Origin: Defluviimonas sp. SAOS-178_SWC
GTDB taxonomy: Bacteria > Pseudomonadota > Alphaproteobacteria > Rhodobacterales > Rhodobacteraceae
Reading direction: 5' to 3'
Length of the DNA: 64,000 bases
Assembly (NCBI RefSeq): GCF_039830135.1
Contig: NZ_CP156081.1
Location: 1,846,001 to 1,910,000, forward strand
Position 1 is the stretch's first letter. Each line of letters begins with the position of its first letter. This document shows positions 9,095 through 18,356 of this stretch, piece after piece. A program made the position numbers and the translations under genes. Below the pieces are notes generated by a model. It was not told where the DNA came from. It made no database searches and saw only the letters and a list, made by a program, of their open reading frames with translations.

Positions 9095-9898
9095 TTACTT
9101 CTGCGCGGGCCGGTCGCTTTGCGCCAGACGTTCCTTGAGGTCGACGAGCCTGAGATAGACCGAGGTCAGCTCGCTCCTCTTGTCGCGCGCGCGCAATGCA
9201 TCCATCGCCCGCAGCATCGCGGCGGCGGGGGGATTGGTCGGGGCGGGTCGTGGCGCCACGATCGGCTGGTCGGCGCGCGGGCGCGCCGCAGTGTCGTTGC
9301 CAAGGGGAAGGACATTGTCGGCCGTTCCCTTGGGCAGCGTCGGAACATCGACCTGCATCGGCGCCTCGGGCGCGCGGCGCTGGCGGTCGAGTTCGTCCCG
9401 ACGCTCCGCCCCGGGCGAGACCGCGGGCCGCGATGGCGGTGGCGTGGTGGCCGTAGGCGATGCTTCGGCGTCGTCTTCGGGATCGGGCACGAGGTCGTCG
9501 CCGTCGGCCGCCGCGTCCGGCGAGGGCGCGGCCGGCCAATGGCCGGCCTCTGGCTGGGACGCCGCCGCCGGAATCGTCGCGGACTTGGCCGCTTCGGAGG
9601 TATCGGCCCTGTCGCCCCGCGTGATGTCGACATCCGAGAGGCTCGCGACGTGGCGCACGCCCTGTTCCTTCAGGATCTTCTGAACCCCACGGATCGTCAG
9701 CCCGTCCTCGTGGAGAAGCTTCTTGATGCCGCCGAGAAGCGCGAGATCGGTGGGCCGGTAGTACCGGCGCCCGCCGGCGCGCTTCACCGGCTTCACCTGC
9801 GAGAATCGGCTTTCCCAGAACCGTAGGACATGCGCGGGCGTATCCAGGTACTCAGAGACTTCGCTGATCGTGCGAAAGGCCTCGGCCGATTTCTCCAT
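9095..9898 (-). CDS. MerR-family transcriptional regulator
   Basis: 267 residues. The N-terminal MerR winged helix is clear ([22 protein letters not shown] to [21 protein letters not shown]), followed by [16 protein letters not shown]. After about residue 90 comes a long low-complexity Ala/Pro/Arg/Asp linker and a short C-terminal helix ([21 protein letters not shown]) that may dimerise. No metal-binding cysteines are visible, so it is not a classic metal sensor. It sits 11 bases after ihfA, an order I know from Rhodobacteraceae; its target is not evident. Confidence 0.85.
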   Translation of the reverse strand: MEKSAEAFRTISEVSEYLDTPAHVLRFWESRFSQVKPVKRAGGRRYYRPTDLALLGGIKKLLHEDGLTIRGVQKILKEQGVRHVASLSDVDITRGDRADTSEAAKSATIPAAASQPEAGHWPAAPSPDAAADGDDLVPDPEDDAEASPTATTPPPSRPAVSPGAERRDELDRQRRAPEAPMQVDVPTLPKGTADNVLPLGNDTAARPRADQPIVAPRPAPTNPPAAAMLRAMDALRARDKRSELTSVYLRLVDLKERLAQSDRPAQK

Positions 9899-9909
9899 GA
9901 CGTGGGGCC

Positions 9910-10212
9910 TCAGCTTCTGTTGCCTGCCGCGACGCGGTCTTTCATCAGATGCGAGGGCCGGAAGGTCAGGACCCGCCTGGGGTGGATCGGAACTTCGTCG
10001 CCGGTCTTGGGGTTGCGGCCGACGCGGGCCGCCTTGTCGCGCACCGAGAAGGTGCCGAAAGACGAGATCTTGACCGTCTCGCCGTCCACCAGAGCGTCCG
10101 ACATGTGTTGCAGGACACCTTCGACCAACTGCGCCGATTCATTGCGCGAAAGGCCGACTTCGCGGAAAACCGCTTCGCTCAGATCCATGCGAGTCAACGT
10201 CTTTTCGGTCAT
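9910..10212 (-). CDS. ihfA: Integration host factor subunit alpha
   Basis: DNA-bending protein of the HU/IHF fold and partner of IhfB. 100 residues. It carries [23 protein letters not shown], the beta-arm region with the proline-containing tip (GRNPKTG), and the IHF-alpha-type N-terminus [23 protein letters not shown]. The ATG is preceded by AGGGGGACGAG. IHF commonly assists sigma-54 promoters, which matters for the sigma-54 unit at 33.9-41.7 kb. Downstream of fabH in the same direction. Confidence 0.95.
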   Translation of the reverse strand: MTEKTLTRMDLSEAVFREVGLSRNESAQLVEGVLQHMSDALVDGETVKISSFGTFSVRDKAARVGRNPKTGDEVPIHPRRVLTFRPSHLMKDRVAAGNRS

Positions 10213-10300
10213 CTCGTCCCCCTGTTGTTTGGGGGAGGATGGTCGGATTAAATTTCCGAGTCAATATCAATGGCTTGGGGAGGGGCTTTCAAGCGGGATT

Positions 10301-11275
10301 TCACCACCTGAGAACGACCGACCCCCAGCTCAGCCCGCCGCCGATCGCTTCGGTGACGAGAAGGTCGCCTTGCTTGATCTGTCCACGCTCCTTGCCGACC
10401 GACAGGGCGAGGGGGATCGACGCGGCCGAGGTGTTGCCGTGATCCTGCACGGTGACGACGACACGCTCCATCGGGACCTGCATCCGGTTCGCCGTGGCGC
10501 TGATGATGCGCAGGTTCGCCTGATGCGGCACGATCCAGTCGACATCGCCACTGGTCAGCCCCGCCTTGTCGAGCGCGGCATGTGCCGTCTCGGCCAGTTT
10601 CTCGACCGCGTGGCGGAAGACCTGGTTGCCCTGCATCCTCAGATGGCCCGCCGTGCCGGTCGTGGAAACGCCGCCATCGACGTAGAGAAGCTCCCGGTGG
10701 CTGCCGTCGCTGTGAAGGTCGGTCGCGAGGATGCCCCGGTCGTCCGGACGGCCGGTGCCGGTCGCCGCCTCAAGCACCACGGCGCCGGCGCCGTCGCCGA
10801 AAAGGACGCACGTCGAGCGGTCGGTGAAATCGAGAATGCGGCTGAACGTCTCCGCCCCGATGACGAGAATCCGCCTTGCCTGCCCGGAAAGGATCAGGGC
10901 GTTGGCATTGGCCAATGCGAAGACGAAGCCGGCGCAGACCGCCTGCACGTCGAAGGCAAAGCCTTTTTTCATGCCGATCTTCGCCTGAACCATCGTCGCG
11001 GCGGAGGGAAAGGTCAGGTCGGGCGTCGAGGTCGCGACGATGATCGCGTCGAGATCGTCCGCCGACATGCCGGCATCGGACAGAGCCGCTGTCGCGGCCT
11101 TGGCGCCAAGGTCGGACGTCGTTTCGCCATCGGCGGCGAAATGGCGCTGCTCGATTCCGGTTCGCGCGCGGATCCATTCATCGGTGGTGTCGACCCGTGC
11201 CTCGAACTCGGAATTCGGCACCACGCGCTCGGGCAGATAATGCCCGACGCCCCGGACCACGGCACGGATTGTCAT
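10301..11275 (-). CDS. fabH: Beta-ketoacyl-ACP synthase III
   Basis: Condenses acetyl-CoA with malonyl-ACP to start fatty acid synthesis. 324 residues, with the catalytic triad in place: Cys114 in QAVCAGFVFA, His in WIVPHQANLRI and Asn in DHGNTSAASIPLAL. The start overlaps the plsX stop (ATGA), so plsX-fabH are translationally coupled, the usual arrangement that links fatty acid and phospholipid initiation. Confidence 0.97.
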   Translation of the reverse strand: MTIRAVVRGVGHYLPERVVPNSEFEARVDTTDEWIRARTGIEQRHFAADGETTSDLGAKAATAALSDAGMSADDLDAIIVATSTPDLTFPSAATMVQAKIGMKKGFAFDVQAVCAGFVFALANANALILSGQARRILVIGAETFSRILDFTDRSTCVLFGDGAGAVVLEAATGTGRPDDRGILATDLHSDGSHRELLYVDGGVSTTGTAGHLRMQGNQVFRHAVEKLAETAHAALDKAGLTSGDVDWIVPHQANLRIISATANRMQVPMERVVVTVQDHGNTSAASIPLALSVGKERGQIKQGDLLVTEAIGGGLSWGSVVLRW

Positions 11276-12393
11276 GAATGTGTTCCGCCTGCTTCACCAA
11301 CTTGCGCGGCATCCTGCCCCGCCTGCGCGGCAGAGGCAACCCGTGCCGCGAGGCGTTCCTGGAAGCCGGACTTGGCGAGTTTGAACGCGAGCTTGATCGC
11401 CGCCGACACGCCGGTCTCGTCGGCCGAGCCATGCGACTTGACGATCGTGCCGTTCAGCCCGAGGAAGACACCGCCATTCTGCCGCCGAGGGTCGATCCGG
11501 GCCTGCAACCGGCGCAGCGAGCCAAGCGCGAGAAGCGCGGCGAAGCGCGAAAGGATGCTGGCGTTGAACGCCTCCTTCAGGAAGTCGCCGACGAGTTTCG
11601 CCGTGCCTTCCCCGGTTTTCAGGGCGATATTGCCGGTAAAGCCATCAGTCACGATCACATCGACGCGGGCAGAGGGCAGATCCCCGCCCTCGACGAAGCC
11701 GGCATAGTCGAAGCCGCCGGTCTCGGTCGCCGCCTGAATCAGATCCTGGGCCTGCTTCAACTCGGCCCGGCCCTTGTGATCTTCGGTCCCGACATTCAAA
11801 AGCCCGATCCGTGGCCGGTCGATGCCAAGCCCGTTACGGGCGTAGGATGCGCCCATCAGCGCGAATTGCAGAAGGTCGGGCGCGTCGGCCTTGATGTCGG
11901 CTCCGACGTCGAGCATGAGGTTGAAACCGCCGGGATTTCGTGACGGCCAGAGGCAGGCGATGGCGGGCCGGTTGACGCCGGGAAGTTTCCGCAGCCGGAT
12001 CACCGAAAGCGCCATGAGTGCCCCGGTATTGCCGCAGCTTACCGCGACGGTCGCTTCCTTGTTGCGCACGCTTTCGATCGCCGACCACATCGACGTGCCT
12101 TCGCCGTGGCGCATGACCTGACCGGGCTTGTCGTCCATCGTGACGACGCCCGCCGCATGCCGGATCGTGCAGCGGCCGGCGAGTTCCGGGCGCTTGCCGA
12201 CAAGCTGCGCCAGTTCGGCTTCGGGGCCATGAACGATGAATTCGATCTCGGGGTTTCTGACGGCGGATTCGGCCATGCCGGCGACGACGGCCGACGGCCC
12301 CCGGTCACCGCCCATCGCGTCGACGGAAATAACGATACGGCCCGAGGTCCCGTGTCCGGGGGCCTCGGGCTGCATGGCATTCGGTGACGGCAT
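11272..12393 (-). CDS. plsX: Phosphate acyltransferase PlsX
   Basis: Makes acyl-phosphate from acyl-ACP for phosphatidic acid synthesis, at the cytoplasmic face of the membrane. 373 residues from the first ATG. Family motifs are ISVDAMGGDRGP near the N-terminus, SCGNTGALMALSVI and VDVIVTDGFTGNIALKTGEG. A second ATG at 12375 would shorten it by six residues; neither start has a strong ribosome binding site. It lies between rpmF and fabH, the widely conserved order. Confidence 0.96.
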   Translation of the reverse strand: MPSPNAMQPEAPGHGTSGRIVISVDAMGGDRGPSAVVAGMAESAVRNPEIEFIVHGPEAELAQLVGKRPELAGRCTIRHAAGVVTMDDKPGQVMRHGEGTSMWSAIESVRNKEATVAVSCGNTGALMALSVIRLRKLPGVNRPAIACLWPSRNPGGFNLMLDVGADIKADAPDLLQFALMGASYARNGLGIDRPRIGLLNVGTEDHKGRAELKQAQDLIQAATETGGFDYAGFVEGGDLPSARVDVIVTDGFTGNIALKTGEGTAKLVGDFLKEAFNASILSRFAALLALGSLRRLQARIDPRRQNGGVFLGLNGTIVKSHGSADETGVSAAIKLAFKLAKSGFQERLAARVASAAQAGQDAAQVGEAGGTHS

Positions 12394-12417
12394 CGCGCCG
12401 GCCGTTCGGACGCGGCC

Positions 12418-12624
12418 TTACGCCGCGTCTTCGTCCAGGTCGACTTCGGCGGTCTGGGCGACGATCTCGCGGTCATTGTAATGACCGCAGGCGCCGCAAA
12501 CGTGGTGCGGACGCTTCAGTTCGCCACAGTTCGGGCATTCGTTCGGATTCGCGGCGACCAGAGCATCGTGTGCGCGGCGCATGTTGCGGCGGGACCGCGT
12601 GGTCCGGTTCTGAGGGACAGCCAT
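12418..12624 (-). CDS. rpmF: 50S ribosomal protein L32
   Basis: 68 residues, starting [20 protein letters not shown], the near-invariant bacterial L32 N-terminus. It contains a zinc-ribbon with four cysteines (CPNC ... CGAC), so this is the zinc-binding C+ form. Like many alphaproteobacterial L32 proteins it has an acidic C-terminal extension ([10 protein letters not shown]). First gene of the rpmF-plsX-fabH-ihfA run. Confidence 0.97.
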   Translation of the reverse strand: MAVPQNRTTRSRRNMRRAHDALVAANPNECPNCGELKRPHHVCGACGHYNDREIVAQTAEVDLDEDAA

Positions 12625-12801
12625 GTCTCAACCTCGGGCTATTTGGGGCCGTGGCCCGGTTTTCCTGGGGTTTCGTCACAGGTTGCCGCAAAGCGACCGG
12701 GTGCGAACCCAACGTTCAAGCGAGGCCGGGAACATACTGCGATTCCGCGCGGGCGCAAGTCTTTTCTGGCGCTGCGGAGGCAGGGTCGATCCCGACCGCG
12801 A

Positions 12802-13353
12802 TCATTCGTCCCTATCGGCCTTTTTCATGAGATCCGCAAGCCCCGCGAAGGGCTTTATCGCGTCGTCGTCGAGCGGTTCCGCGCCCGGTGCGGCCGCCGT
12901 CATGGTGCCGAGTTTGGCACCATCGGCGCGGGGATAGGCCGGCAGCGCGAGGGCCAGCGCCTCGACCAGGATGGCGCCGAGGTCGATGGTCTCGGGCAGG
13001 GGTTCCAGGCTGTCGTCTTCCGGCATCTCAACCTCGTCGCCTTCGGGCTCAGGCATGTCGGACAGGAAGCGCCGCACCACCGCTTCGTCGATTTCGATCG
13101 TGACGGGGGCAAGGGTGACGATACAGGCTTGCGTGACCGTCGCCGTCAGCCGGGCGTCGAGCGTCCAGTCGTGCCGGCCCGCGGGGCGCAACTCTCCCTG
13201 AAGGCGCGCCATCTCGACGGACAGGATGTCGAGCGCCGCCGCGATCCGCGCCCGCGCCCCGGCATCGGGGGCAATGTCGAACCGCGTCGGTTTTCGTCCG
13301 GCGAGTTCGGTGACACGGACGGGATGCGAAAAGGGCGGGGCGTCGAACGTCAT
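12802..13353 (-). CDS. DUF177 (YceD-type) domain protein
   Basis: 183 residues from the ATG at 13353 (MTFDAPPFSHPVRV). The pattern TVTQACIVTLAPVTIEIDEAV followed by an acidic patch and DLGAILVEALALALPAYPR matches the DUF177/YceD family. That family is encoded next to rpmF in many bacteria and has been linked to 23S rRNA accumulation. The usual second cysteine motif (C..C) is reduced to one visible Cys in TQACIVT. Upstream of rpmF in the same direction, 177 bases away. Confidence 0.85.
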   Translation of the reverse strand: MTFDAPPFSHPVRVTELAGRKPTRFDIAPDAGARARIAAALDILSVEMARLQGELRPAGRHDWTLDARLTATVTQACIVTLAPVTIEIDEAVVRRFLSDMPEPEGDEVEMPEDDSLEPLPETIDLGAILVEALALALPAYPRADGAKLGTMTAAAPGAEPLDDDAIKPFAGLADLMKKADRDE

Positions 13354-13466
13354 CTGCGGCTCGCGTTCAGGGGACCAGTTCGGGCAGGGTGCTTCGTCCT
13401 TGAAGGACCGGCCCGGCATGTTGTAAGCGGGATAGAAGGCTTGAGGCGTCAAGGCAAGAGGGTGGT

Positions 13467-13928
13467 ATGGGCAGGCTCGGTTTCGGGGTAAGGCGCGGCG
13501 CGGTCGTGCTGCTGCTGATGGCGCTTTCCGCCTGCACCGCACTCTACCAGAACCACGGCTACGTTCCGCGCGATCAGGATCTTGAAAAGATTGTCGTCGG
13601 AGATTCCACGCGGGAGGACGTCGCGCAAGCGGTTGGCCGGCCGTCCTCGACCGGGCTGCTGACCGGTGGGGCCTGGTACTATGTCGGCAGCCGCTTCCGT
13701 CATTACGGTCCGCGCGAGCCTCAGGAGATCGACCGCGAGGTCGTCGCGATCAGCTTCGACGAGGGCGGGACGGTCGAGAATGTCGAGCGTTTCGGGCTGG
13801 AGAACGGCCAGGCGGTGGTGATCTCGCGCCGGGTCACGGACAGCAACATCAAGGGCCTCGGCTTCCTGCGTCAGCTTCTGGGCAATATCGGCAATATCAG
13901 CGCCGGGCAGCTCCTGAACGACACTTGA
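13467..13928 (+). CDS. bamE: Outer membrane protein assembly factor BamE (SmpA/OmlA) lipoprotein
   Basis: 153 residues with a lipoprotein signal peptide and lipobox LSAC (Cys about residue 23), so it should be anchored in the outer membrane. The SmpA/OmlA domain is visible: IVVGDSTREDVAQAVGRPSSTG followed by WYYVGSR and IDREVVAISFDEGGTVENVERF. It would act in the Bam beta-barrel insertion complex. Divergent from the DUF177 gene, as is common in this order, and convergent with msrB. Confidence 0.92.
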   Translation: MGRLGFGVRRGAVVLLLMALSACTALYQNHGYVPRDQDLEKIVVGDSTREDVAQAVGRPSSTGLLTGGAWYYVGSRFRHYGPREPQEIDREVVAISFDEGGTVENVERFGLENGQAVVISRRVTDSNIKGLGFLRQLLGNIGNISAGQLLNDT

Positions 13929-13973
13929 CCGGCGGCGTTCGCAGGGGCGGTGTCCCGGCCCCGGCATGTGCCA

Positions 13974-14369
13974 TCATTCCTTCGGCCGGTGCGTCAACGC
14001 CACGCCATTGACGCAGTAGCGCAGGCCCGTCGGTTTCGGCCCGTCGGGGAAGACATGGCCGAGATGGGCGTCGCAGGCGGCGCAGTGGACCTCGGTCCGA
14101 CGCATGAACCAGCTCCGGTCCTCGGTTTCTCCGATCGCGTCGGCGTCCATCGGCCGGTAGAAGCTGGGCCATCCGGTGCCGGAATCGAACTTGGTTTCGG
14201 AGTCGAACAGCGGCGCGCCGCAGCAGACGCAGTGATAGGTTGCCGGCCCCTTGGGGAAATCATCGTGGGTGAACGCCCGCTCGGTGGCGTGTTTGCGTGT
14301 GACCTTGTAGGCAAGGTCCGAGAGTTGTGACTGCCATTCCTCATCGGTCTTGTGGATCTTCGCAGCCAT
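13974..14369 (-). CDS. msrB: Peptide-methionine (R)-S-oxide reductase
   Basis: Repairs methionine-R-sulfoxide in oxidised proteins. 131 residues. Two zinc-binding CxxC pairs (CVCCG and CAACD), the substrate loop [11 protein letters not shown] and the catalytic Cys in [11 protein letters not shown] are all present. There is no signal peptide, so it is cytoplasmic. Confidence 0.96.
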   Translation of the reverse strand: MAAKIHKTDEEWQSQLSDLAYKVTRKHATERAFTHDDFPKGPATYHCVCCGAPLFDSETKFDSGTGWPSFYRPMDADAIGETEDRSWFMRRTEVHCAACDAHLGHVFPDGPKPTGLRYCVNGVALTHRPKE

Positions 14370-14476
14370 GACATTCCCTCATTTCTTTGTCGTTTCGCCA
14401 TCCGGATCGGATAGAGTGTTGCTCGGGCTGAATGTAGGCGGCGAAACGGTTCCCGCCAAGCCGGAGAACGCTCACG

Positions 14477-15238
14477 ATGCGGGCATTCAGGGCAGGCCGC
14501 TACGAGGCGCGCCTCGCCGAGACAGAAGACGACATCCGGCGCGCCCAGGGCCTGCGCTGGCGGGCGTTCCGGGCGGCGAGAGGCCGTGGCAAGGTGGTCG
14601 CGACCGACGCGGATTCCTTCGACGCGATCTGTCGTCATGTGCTCGTCGAGGACAGGTGGAGCGGCGCGCCCGTCGCGGCGTTCCGGCTGCTTGACCTGAG
14701 GAACGGGGCCGAGGCGGGGCGCAGCTATTCCGCGCAGTTCTACGACCTTTCGGCGCTTGCGGCCTATCCCGGCCGGATGGTGGAGATGGGGCGCTTCTGC
14801 CTCGATCCGGAGTGGCACGATCCCGACATCCTGCGCGTCGCCTGGGGCGCGATGGCCCGCCATGTGGACGAGGAACGGGTCGAGATGCTGTTCGGGTGTT
14901 CGTCCTTTCAGGGCACCGATGTCGAAGCGCATCTCGACGCGTTCGCACTTCTCTGCGCCCGGCATCTTGGGCCGGAGCGCTGGCTGCCGAAGGAAAAAGC
15001 GCCCGATCTCTTCCGCTTTGCGGCGCGGCTTCGCGGACGGGTCCCGGACCGCCGGCGGGCCATGCAGGGCCTGCCGCCGCTTCTTCGGTCCTATGTGGCG
15101 ATGGGCGGCTGGGTCAGTGATCATGCCGTCGTCGATCCCGACCTCGGGACGATCCATGTCTTCACCGCGCTTGAGGTCAATCGAATTCCCGCCGCGCGGG
15201 CCCGGACACTGCGCGGGGTTGCGGAATCCTGTCTTTAG
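14477..15238 (+). CDS. olsB: L-ornithine N(alpha)-acyltransferase OlsB
   Basis: GNAT-fold enzyme that transfers a 3-hydroxyacyl chain from ACP to ornithine, making lyso-ornithine lipid, a phosphorus-free membrane lipid precursor. 253 residues. The stretch GRSYSAQFYDLSALAAYPG, VEMGRFCLDP and MLFGCSSFQGTD are typical of Rhodobacter-type OlsB, as is the C-terminal LLRSYVAMGGWVSDHAVVD. The expected partner OlsA (O-acyltransferase) is not adjacent; a desaturase follows after 37 bases instead. Confidence 0.88.
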   Translation: MRAFRAGRYEARLAETEDDIRRAQGLRWRAFRAARGRGKVVATDADSFDAICRHVLVEDRWSGAPVAAFRLLDLRNGAEAGRSYSAQFYDLSALAAYPGRMVEMGRFCLDPEWHDPDILRVAWGAMARHVDEERVEMLFGCSSFQGTDVEAHLDAFALLCARHLGPERWLPKEKAPDLFRFAARLRGRVPDRRRAMQGLPPLLRSYVAMGGWVSDHAVVDPDLGTIHVFTALEVNRIPAARARTLRGVAESCL

Positions 15239-15275
15239 TATATCGGAACACCCGTCAGGCAGGAGCTTCCCGGGC

Positions 15276-16322
15276 GTGAGAAACAAAGAAACGGCGCGGA
15301 AATGCGCGAACCCATCCGATCAACCCGCGCGGCGCTGGGTGCAGGTGCTTGCACGCTACCGCGAACCGCGAACCGGACGCAGCATTTTCGAACTCGGAGT
15401 CACGCTGATTCCGTTCTTCCTGATCTGGGCGCTGGCATGGTGGGCGCTTTCGGTCAGCCTCTGGCTCGCGCTTGGCCTTGCGGTCCTGAACGCGGGATTC
15501 CTGGTGCGGATCTTCGCGATCCAGCACGATTGCGGCCACGGCGCCTTCTTCCGGAACCGGACGGTGAGCGACTGGGTCGGGCGGGCGCTCGGTGTGCTGA
15601 CGCTGACGCCTTACGACGTCTGGCGGCGCACGCATTCCGAGCATCACGCCTCGGCGGGTAACCTCGACAAGCGCGGGATGGGCGACGTGACGACGCTGAC
15701 GGTCGAGGAGTACCGCGCGCTGACGCCGTTCGGACGGTTTCGCTATCGGCTCTACCGGCACCCGCTTGTCCTTTTCGGTCTGGGGCCGAGCTACCTGTTC
15801 CTTCTGCAGAACCGGCTGCCGATCGGGTTGATGCACTCCGGCGCCCGCTACTGGACGAGCGCGATGGCGACGAATGTCGCGATTGCCGCCGCATTGGCGC
15901 TGATCATCTGGTTCGGCGGCGTGATGCCTGTCCTGATGGTTTTCCTGCCGACGTCGATTATCGCCGGTGCGGCCGGGGTCTGGCTGTTCTACATCCAGCA
16001 CCAGTTCGAGGAAGCCTATTGGGACAAGGATACCGACTGGGATCTGCATGACGCAGCACTTCACGGCAGCTCGCACTACGTCCTTCCCGGTGTCCTGCGC
16101 TGGATGACGGCGAATATCGGGATTCATCACGTCCATCACCTCTACAGCCGTATCCCGTTCTACCGGCTGACCGAGGTGCTGCGCGATCACGCGGATTTGG
16201 CGCAAGCCCAGCGGATGACGCTACGCGAAAGCTTCGAATGCGCGAGGCTGCACCTCTGGGACGCGCGCGAGCGGCGGCTTTTGTCCTTCTCGCAGGCGAA
16301 GCGGCTTTACGGGCCGGTCTGA
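15276..16322 (+). CDS. Membrane fatty acid desaturase
   Basis: Di-iron membrane enzyme that introduces a double bond into acyl chains. The three histidine boxes are complete: HDCGHGAFF, HSEHHA and HHVHH. Two pairs of hydrophobic segments separate them, as expected for the delta-12-type acyl-lipid desaturase fold. 348 residues starting at a GTG at 15276 with AGGAG ten bases upstream; the open frame continues far upstream only as an antiparallel reading of olsB. Regiospecificity cannot be read from sequence. It is probably co-transcribed with olsB and ends before the terminator at 16381. Confidence 0.85.
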   Translation: MRNKETARKCANPSDQPARRWVQVLARYREPRTGRSIFELGVTLIPFFLIWALAWWALSVSLWLALGLAVLNAGFLVRIFAIQHDCGHGAFFRNRTVSDWVGRALGVLTLTPYDVWRRTHSEHHASAGNLDKRGMGDVTTLTVEEYRALTPFGRFRYRLYRHPLVLFGLGPSYLFLLQNRLPIGLMHSGARYWTSAMATNVAIAAALALIIWFGGVMPVLMVFLPTSIIAGAAGVWLFYIQHQFEEAYWDKDTDWDLHDAALHGSSHYVLPGVLRWMTANIGIHHVHHLYSRIPFYRLTEVLRDHADLAQAQRMTLRESFECARLHLWDARERRLLSFSQAKRLYGPV

Positions 16323-16380
16323 AGGGGCGCGGCCCCCTGACGAGGTCGGGCGCGTCCCAAAGCTGAATGTCCGAAAAAAG

Positions 16381-16408
16381 AAAAACCCCGCGTTGCGCGG
16401 GGTTTTTT
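16381..16408. terminator. Bidirectional rho-independent terminator
   Basis: A run of five A, the 7-bp stem CCCCGCG / CGCGGGG with loop TTG (16386-16402), then TTTTTT. The A and T tracts extend the stem and make it work in both directions, between the desaturase gene (+) and the methyltransferase gene (-). Confidence 0.93.
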
Positions 16409-16431
16409 GTCATCCCTTTGGCTCTTGCCGA

Positions 16432-17391
16432 TCAGCCGCGGGCACGGCGGCCGCCGCGGCGGCCCGACGCGGCGCTGGTCTGGCTGGCGGAGGCTTCGGC
16501 GAAGCTCATGCCGCCCTCCACCGCTTCCAGGACCTTGGCGAAGCGGATCCACTCGCCGCCATTGGCGTCGTGGTTCATCAGGAAGTTGGCGGCGCGGATC
16601 GCCTCCATCTCCATCTGGCGGACCGGGTTCATGATCGCCGAGGTCATGCCGGCGCCGATCGCCATCGGCAGGAAGGCGGCATTGATGCCGTGACGGTTCG
16701 GCAGGCCGAACGAGATGTTCGAGGCGCCGCAGGTCGTGTTGACACCAAGCTCATCGCGCAGGCGTTTCACCAGCGCGAAGACCTGACGGCCGGCGGTGCC
16801 CATCGCGCCAACCGGCATGACGAGGGGATCGACCACGATGTCATGCGCGGGAATGCCGAAATCGGCGGCGCGCTGCACGATCTTCCTGGCCACTTCGAAG
16901 CGGACATCCGGGTCTTCGGAAATCCCGGTGTCGTCGTTGGAGATCGCCACGACCGGCACGTTGTACTTCTTCACCAGCGGCAGGACGAGTTCCAGCCGAT
17001 CTTCCTCGCCCGTGACCGAGTTCAGAAGCGGGCGTCCCTCGGCGGCCGCGAGCCCGGCCTCGAGCGCACCCGGAACCGACGAGTCGATGCACAGCGGCAC
17101 ATCGACCAGCCCCTGGACGATGTTGATCATCTTCGTCATCAGCGGCGGTTCGGTTTCGTTCGGGTTCGGGTTGGAGTTGTAGACCACGCCCGCGTTCACA
17201 TCGAGAACCATCGCGCCGCAGGCGACCTGCTCCAGCGCGTCCTTCTCGACGGTGGAGAAATCGCCGGCCTCCAGCTCGGCCGCGAGTTTCTTGCGGCCCG
17301 TGGGGTTGATCCGCTCGCCGATGACGCAGAACGGCTCGTCAAAGCCGATGACAACGGTTTTCGATTTCGATTCAAGGACGGTGCGGGTCAT
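16432..17391 (-). CDS. Methyltetrahydrofolate:corrinoid methyltransferase-like protein
   Basis: 319 residues of the pterin-binding TIM-barrel family (MeTr/AcsE/MtgA type) that moves a methyl group between tetrahydrofolate and a corrinoid protein. Visible pterin-binding features are VIGERINPTGRKKL near the N-terminus, AMVLDVNAG, PLCIDSS, LLNSVTGEE, and DPLVMPVG with NTTCGASNISFGLPNR. The C-terminal tail is Arg/Gly/Ser-rich and unlike the core. Last gene of a three-gene run with the MetF-like gene (15-base gap). The B12 carrier it should work with is not in this window. Confidence 0.85.
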   Translation of the reverse strand: MTRTVLESKSKTVVIGFDEPFCVIGERINPTGRKKLAAELEAGDFSTVEKDALEQVACGAMVLDVNAGVVYNSNPNPNETEPPLMTKMINIVQGLVDVPLCIDSSVPGALEAGLAAAEGRPLLNSVTGEEDRLELVLPLVKKYNVPVVAISNDDTGISEDPDVRFEVARKIVQRAADFGIPAHDIVVDPLVMPVGAMGTAGRQVFALVKRLRDELGVNTTCGASNISFGLPNRHGINAAFLPMAIGAGMTSAIMNPVRQMEMEAIRAANFLMNHDANGGEWIRFAKVLEAVEGGMSFAEASASQTSAASGRRGGRRARG

Positions 17392-17406
17392 ACTTCCCTC
17401 AATTTC

Positions 17407-18330
17407 TTAGGATTGCGCGGCCGGAACGGTGGACTTGCCACCATTCTCGATGGCCCAGGTGGCGTTGGTCTTGATCCCGCCGAGCGGGAAGAAATGCACG
17501 GCCTCGATGCCGAAATCCGGATTCGCGGCCTTGTGCGCGGCGAGTTCGGACACGACCTCGGTCGGCTCGTAGGGCAGGAGCAGCTTTGTCACGTCCATCG
17601 CCCGCTTCTGCAGCACCTTGAGCGAGGGGCCGACGCCGCAGGCGATGGCAAACTTGATCAGGGTCTGGAGCTTCGCCGGGCCGGCGACACCGATATGGAC
17701 CGGCAGCTTCACGCCTTCGGCGTTCAGCCGGTTGACCCAGGAGATGACCGGTTTGGCGTCGAAGCAGAATTGCGTGGCCATCGCCATTTTCGCGTCCGTG
17801 CGGTTCGCGAAATCCTGTTTCCAGCGCGCGGCTTCCATGACCATCTTGTCCGACCCGTCAGGGTCGATGTCGCGATTGCCTTCGGGGTGGCCGGCGACAT
17901 GCAGGCGCTCGAACCCGCCGAAGAGGCCGGTCTCAAGAAGCTGCATGGACGAGTTGAACTCACCCACCGGTTCGGCAACGCCGCCGGCGAGCATCAGGCC
18001 CTGCTTCACGTCGGCCTCGCCCTGATAGCGGGCGATCCAGTCGGCGAGCGTCGCCTTGTCCTTGACGATCCGCGCCGGGAAGTGCGGCATGACCGGGAAG
18101 CCCTCGGCGTTCAGCCGCTTCGCCGTCACCACCATGTCCTCGATGGGTGTGCCTTCGATATGGGCGATGTAGACCCGCGTTCCCGCAGGCAGCAGGTCGC
18201 GGAAGCTCTCGACCTTCTCGGCGGTGCGGGGCATCACCTCGATCGAATAGCCTTTCAGGAAGGCCTCGACCGGGGCCGATACGCCGGCGGGGGCCGGGGT
18301 TTCCTTGCGGCGGAAGTTCAGAAGCGCCAT
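17407..18330 (-). CDS. Methylenetetrahydrofolate reductase-like (MetF-family) protein
   Basis: 307 residues from the ATG at 18330, which has GGAGG six bases upstream; the frame is open a further ten codons. A MetF-type TIM barrel is indicated by SIEVMPRTAEKVESF at the N-terminus, where MetF has its FEFFPP-type motif, GHPEGNRDID, TQFCFDAKPVISWVNRL, HIGVAGPAKLQTLIKFA and AVHFFPLGGIKTNATW. It probably interconverts methylene- and methyl-tetrahydrofolate as part of C1 oxidation together with its downstream methyltransferase. It is distinct enough from housekeeping MetF that I do not use that symbol. Confidence 0.82.
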   Translation of the reverse strand: MALLNFRRKETPAPAGVSAPVEAFLKGYSIEVMPRTAEKVESFRDLLPAGTRVYIAHIEGTPIEDMVVTAKRLNAEGFPVMPHFPARIVKDKATLADWIARYQGEADVKQGLMLAGGVAEPVGEFNSSMQLLETGLFGGFERLHVAGHPEGNRDIDPDGSDKMVMEAARWKQDFANRTDAKMAMATQFCFDAKPVISWVNRLNAEGVKLPVHIGVAGPAKLQTLIKFAIACGVGPSLKVLQKRAMDVTKLLLPYEPTEVVSELAAHKAANPDFGIEAVHFFPLGGIKTNATWAIENGGKSTVPAAQS

Positions 18331-18356
18331 TGCCGTCCTCCAAAAACGATTGGGTA

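Noticed and set aside
12418..12624. Whether L32 is the zinc-free paralogue of a zinc-starvation system
   Set aside because: All four zinc-ribbon cysteines are present and it sits in the normal rpmF-plsX context.
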